This document shows positions 53,310 to 56,541 of a stretch of 56,541 nt of DNA, in pieces. Below the pieces are notes generated by a model. That model was not told the origin of the DNA. It did not search any database and was given only the letters and a program-made list of their open reading frames with translations. The translations under genes and the position numbers were made by a program. This DNA comes from PALSA-1296 sp037143335 (GTDB taxonomy: Bacteria > Bacteroidota > Ignavibacteria > Palsa-1295), in contig JBAWZA010000019.1 in the NCBI GenBank assembly GCA_037143335.1, forward strand, positions 1 through 56,541, read 5' to 3'. How positions within the stretch are numbered: position 1 is the first letter of the stretch; the number at the start of each line of letters is the position of its first letter.

Positions 53310-55930
53310 TCCTTCGACTTTTTCTTTTTGGTACGCACTGTCTTTTCGGTTTTTCCTCCTACGACAATTTTCAGATCCTTCGGTAATGATTTCAGATCAA
53401 AGACAATCGGTATTGCCTGATCTATTCTTTCGATAGGAATGATATTGAGTCCATCGAGAATATTCTTAGGAATTTCGGTCAATGTTTTGCGATTCTCTTC
53501 GGGAATGAGCACGGTTGTAATTCCTTCCCGCTGGGCTGCTAATAATTTTTCTTGTAATCCACCGATAGGGAGTACATCTCCACGCAGTGTAATTTCTCCC
53601 GTCATGGCAAGATCACCTCGAACAGCTTTACCACGTAGGGCAGAGAGCATTGCCATAGTAAGCGTGATGCCTGCACTCGGTCCGTCCTTAGGCACTGCGC
53701 CCTCGGGTAGGTGAATATGAATCTCCTTATCTTTTGTAACATCAGACTTAAGACCCAGCTCCTCGGCATTGGAGCGTAAATAACTGAGTGCGGCTTGCGC
53801 CGACTCTTTCATCACATCGCCAAGTTGACCAGTGAGTGTAAGTTTTTCTGTTCCCTTCATCACTGATACTTCAACTGGGAGTACGTCTCCTCCAGTACTG
53901 GTCCATGCCAATCCCATCACAGCTCCAATTTTTGGATTGAGAATTTTTTTGGAGGTGTGATATTTTGGAATACCAAGATACTCCTCAACCTTTTTCTCTG
54001 TGATAACGATCTTATTATCCGAGCTCAAGATAATTTTCGGAGTAGTCGCTTCGAGTTTACCATCTTCCGTTACGATCACGTCTGAGAGTGGATGTTCTAT
54101 GACGGCTTCGCTACTCTCGGGTTGCTGTGAGATTGTTAACGTCACAAGTTCTCTTGCAGCCTTCCTGGATATTTTTGCGATGTTTCGAACAAGCTCTCGC
54201 ACACCTGCTTCTTCGGTATAATTTCGAATTACTTTTAGAAGAGCAGCATCCTCGAACTGAACATTCGCAGTCGTTAATCCATGCGCTACAAGTTGTGCAG
54301 GAATTGCATGACGCTTTGCAATTTCTAATTTGTCATGTTCAAGGTATCCCGGAATCTCTATTAACTCCATTCGATCCAGAAGAGGGAGTGGAATGTTATA
54401 CGCGAGATTTGCTGTAGTGATAAAGAACACATTCGAGAGATCATAATCTACATCAAGGTAGTGATCGCTGAATGTATTGTTCTGCTCTGGGTCTAAGACC
54501 TCAAGCATTGCCGAACTTGGATCGCCACGAAAATCCATTGACATCTTATCAATTTCATCAAGCAGTATAACTGGATTAGTGACACCAGCGCGCTTCATGG
54601 ATTGAATAAATTTCCCTGGCATTGCACCGATATATGCTCTGCGATGACCGCGAATCTCGGCTTCGTCACGAACACCACCCAAGGAAATTCGTACGAACTC
54701 CCTACCCAATGCGCGTGCGATCGAACGTGCGAGGGACGTTTTGCCAACGCCAGGAGCACCGACTAAACAGAGAATTTGCCCGCGCATTTTATCTACTAAA
54801 TTCAATACAGCGATATGGTCGAGAATTCGTTCTTTTGGTTTTTCCAGTGCGAAATGATCTTCGTTCAAAATTTTTTCAACGTGTGAGATATTCAACGTAT
54901 CAGCACTACGTTTATACCATGGCACTTGTGCAAGCCATTCGAGGTATGTACGAATCACCCCTGACTCAGGTGACATGGAAGGAGTTTTCTTGAATCGTTC
55001 AAGTTCTTCATTTGCCTTTAGTTGAACGGACTCCGGCAGTTGCGCTTCTGCTAATTGCAGAACCAACTTCGCAAGCTCTGGATGCTCTTCAAGATCGTCA
55101 TCTCCTAATTCTTTTTTGAGAATTCGAATTTGTTCGTGCAAAAAGAAATTACGCTGCGATTTCTGAATAGTACTTTGTACTTTCTGATCAATGTCTTGTC
55201 CGATCTTTAGGATGTCAATTTCTGATGCGAGCAACCCGCTAATGTGTAAGTATTGTTCGCGAATATCGGTTAGCTCTAAGATTCTCTGTTTCGAATCAAG
55301 TTCCTTCGTGATGTGCGCGGCGATGTAAAATAATTTACGCCTCGGATCAGACATATTCTCAAATTGCATCAGCACTTCCGGTGGATGCTGAGGCGAGTGC
55401 TTCATGTAATTTCGGAATTGCTCTGAGGTATGGCGCACTAATGCTTCGAGTTCCGGATTATCGGTGTGGATTGGGGTAATGACTTCGACTTCTGCTTCGA
55501 TGTGACCGTCGGCGGCGAGGTATTTTTTTGCAACAGCTTGCTCTAGGCCATCAACTAAAACCTTGACAAGTCCATTAGGCAGGCGGATAATTCTTACAAT
55601 CTTCGCGAGTGTGCCATGATGGAATAATTCTTCTTTTGCCGGGTCATCGACCGCCGAATTTTTTTGCGCTACAAGAAATAAATACTTCTCCCTTGCCATA
55701 GACGCCATCGTTGCAGACAGTGATGACTCTCTGCCAACTAAAACAGGGAATATCATGTAAGGGAAAATGATAACATCTCGTAATGCAAGCACTGGAATCT
55801 TTGAGGGAATCTTCGATAGTTCGATGCTCTCATCCGAAGTGACTAATGATTTCAGGTCTTCGGCTGACTCAATTTCTATTTGCTCGGACACGAGCGACTT
55901 CTTCGTTTTACTTGATTTTTCTTTAGGCAT
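53306..55930 (-). CDS. lon: ATP-dependent protease Lon (endopeptidase La)
   Basis: Cytoplasmic AAA+ protease of 874 residues. An N-terminal substrate-binding domain begins IPVLALRDVIIFPYMIFPV at about residue 45. Coiled-coil linker helices follow. Walker A GAPGVGKT lies at 391-398, with Walker B LDEIDKM later. The protease domain ends the chain: the catalytic Ser is at about 752 in KDGPSAGITL, and the partner Lys lies about 43 residues later. A Lys-rich tail (KKKSKD) closes it. It lies 56 bases downstream of carA on the same strand. Confidence 0.97.
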   Translation of the reverse strand: MPKEKSSKTKKSLVSEQIEIESAEDLKSLVTSDESIELSKIPSKIPVLALRDVIIFPYMIFPVLVGRESSLSATMASMAREKYLFLVAQKNSAVDDPAKEELFHHGTLAKIVRIIRLPNGLVKVLVDGLEQAVAKKYLAADGHIEAEVEVITPIHTDNPELEALVRHTSEQFRNYMKHSPQHPPEVLMQFENMSDPRRKLFYIAAHITKELDSKQRILELTDIREQYLHISGLLASEIDILKIGQDIDQKVQSTIQKSQRNFFLHEQIRILKKELGDDDLEEHPELAKLVLQLAEAQLPESVQLKANEELERFKKTPSMSPESGVIRTYLEWLAQVPWYKRSADTLNISHVEKILNEDHFALEKPKERILDHIAVLNLVDKMRGQILCLVGAPGVGKTSLARSIARALGREFVRISLGGVRDEAEIRGHRRAYIGAMPGKFIQSMKRAGVTNPVILLDEIDKMSMDFRGDPSSAMLEVLDPEQNNTFSDHYLDVDYDLSNVFFITTANLAYNIPLPLLDRMELIEIPGYLEHDKLEIAKRHAIPAQLVAHGLTTANVQFEDAALLKVIRNYTEEAGVRELVRNIAKISRKAARELVTLTISQQPESSEAVIEHPLSDVIVTEDGKLEATTPKIILSSDNKIVITEKKVEEYLGIPKYHTSKKILNPKIGAVMGLAWTSTGGDVLPVEVSVMKGTEKLTLTGQLGDVMKESAQAALSYLRSNAEELGLKSDVTKDKEIHIHLPEGAVPKDGPSAGITLTMAMLSALRGKAVRGDLAMTGEITLRGDVLPIGGLQEKLLAAQREGITTVLIPEENRKTLTEIPKNILDGLNIIPIERIDQAIPIVFDLKSLPKDLKIVVGGKTEKTVRTKKKKSKD

Positions 55931-55986
55931 AAGTCTTATAACAAAAACTTACCGAAATTGTCCACCAGAAATAGGGCAATAATCTA

Positions 55987-56541
55987 TCAGAGCAACTTCA
56001 TAAATTCACCGAATAAGTAATCGCTCTCATGTGGACCAGGAGAGGCTTCGGGGTGATATTGTACTGCGAAGATCGGAAGTTCTTTGTGGCGAAAACCCTC
56101 GACGGTGTTATCGTTCAAGTTCAGATGGGTGAGTTCGCACGAATCAGGCATTGACGCCCAATCTACTGCGAACCCATGATTCTGAGCGGTGATCTCAATT
56201 CTGTTTGTGAGGAGATTCTTCACCGGATGGTTAGCTCCGCGGTGACCGAATTTAAGCTTGTAGGTAGAGCCTCCGAGAGCCAGAGAAAGGAGTTGATTCC
56301 CAAGACAGATTCCAAAAATTGGATACTTCTCAGATTTAATCAACTGCTTGATAGTCTCGATTCCATCATCGACAGCATCAGGGTCTCCAGGACCGTTTGA
56401 GAGAAATACACCGTTCGGGTTCAGTTCAGAAATCTCGGAGTAGCTTACTGTTGATGGGACGACAGTCAGCTGTGCACCGTGAGTGTGCAATTTATTCAGA
56501 ATATTCTGCTTGATGCCGTAATCAATTACTACGACGTGTGG
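55987..56541 (-). CDS. carA: Carbamoyl-phosphate synthase small subunit, 3' part only
   Basis: The glutaminase half of carbamoyl-phosphate synthase, which supplies carbamoyl phosphate for arginine and pyrimidine synthesis. The frame is open to the right edge of the window, where VVVIDYGIKQNIL, the start of the amidotransferase domain, is already visible. The gene's N-terminal part therefore lies outside. The nucleophile Cys is in FGICLGNQLLSLALGG, and the His-Glu pair is in VQYHPEASPGP. The C-terminus FGEFMKLL is complete. A TTG at 56490 is internal and not the start. lon follows on the same strand. Confidence 0.95.
   Translation of the reverse strand, partial: PHVVVIDYGIKQNILNKLHTHGAQLTVVPSTVSYSEISELNPNGVFLSNGPGDPDAVDDGIETIKQLIKSEKYPIFGICLGNQLLSLALGGSTYKLKFGHRGANHPVKNLLTNRIEITAQNHGFAVDWASMPDSCELTHLNLNDNTVEGFRHKELPIFAVQYHPEASPGPHESDYLFGEFMKLL

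Overview
The window is a moderately AT-rich bacterial chromosome segment with dense, mostly operonic genes. It most likely comes from the Bacteroidota/Chlorobiota side of the FCB group. Kapabacteria- or Ignavibacteria-like is my best guess, and it is inferred, not proven. The grounds are several proteins with type IX secretion (T9SS) C-terminal sorting domains, a PorV-like barrel, a DUF4835 (PorD-like) protein, a GWxTD-domain protein, a carboxypeptidase-regulatory/TonB receptor, and few strong Shine-Dalgarno sequences. No phage, insertion sequence or CRISPR array was seen.

Layout. (1) 1-7449 is housekeeping: the end of an unknown gene, tRNA-Gln, prs, rplY/ctc, pth, a proton-pumping pyrophosphatase, rpsF-ssb-rplI (without rpsR) and engB. 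(2) 7579-17726 is a cell-surface block: a BNR/sialidase-fold T9SS cargo, a TonB-dependent receptor, a 1265-residue T9SS-type cargo and a PorV-family barrel. (3) 17842-24047 is one tight operon: GWxTD protein, LpxL-type acyltransferase, family 9 glycosyltransferase, two tiny unknown genes, an Nramp-UspA fusion and a PduO-type cobalamin adenosyltransferase. (4) 24044-29687 holds a NatAB-like ABC exporter, two probable outer-membrane proteins and a lipoprotein. (5) 29786-38013 is heme and export: hemB, an EmrAB-type pump, hemL, a CXXXY-variant CcmE and CcmF. (6) 38117-49673 is the most unusual part: a PHM/DBH-like copper type II monooxygenase lipoprotein, five tandem paralogous CRTAC1-type proteins (seven calcium-loop FG-GAP blades, an ASPIC/UnbV domain and a T9SS tail each), and a small lipoprotein with a CxxxCH heme site. 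(7) 49674-50369 has no convincing gene but holds a cluster of hairpins. (8) 50370-56541 has tRNA-Glu, arginase, accD, the DUF4835 protein, lon and the 3' part of carA.

How it may fit together. hemB and hemL feed heme synthesis. CcmE' and CcmF attach heme to exported cytochromes. The CxxxCH lipoprotein at the end of region 6 is a possible client. Region 6 reads as one exported unit in which a copper monooxygenase-like lipoprotein, five surface-anchored beta-propellers and a heme lipoprotein are co-oriented and closely spaced. That unit is the best candidate for an undescribed system. Its substrate and its function cannot be read from the sequence.
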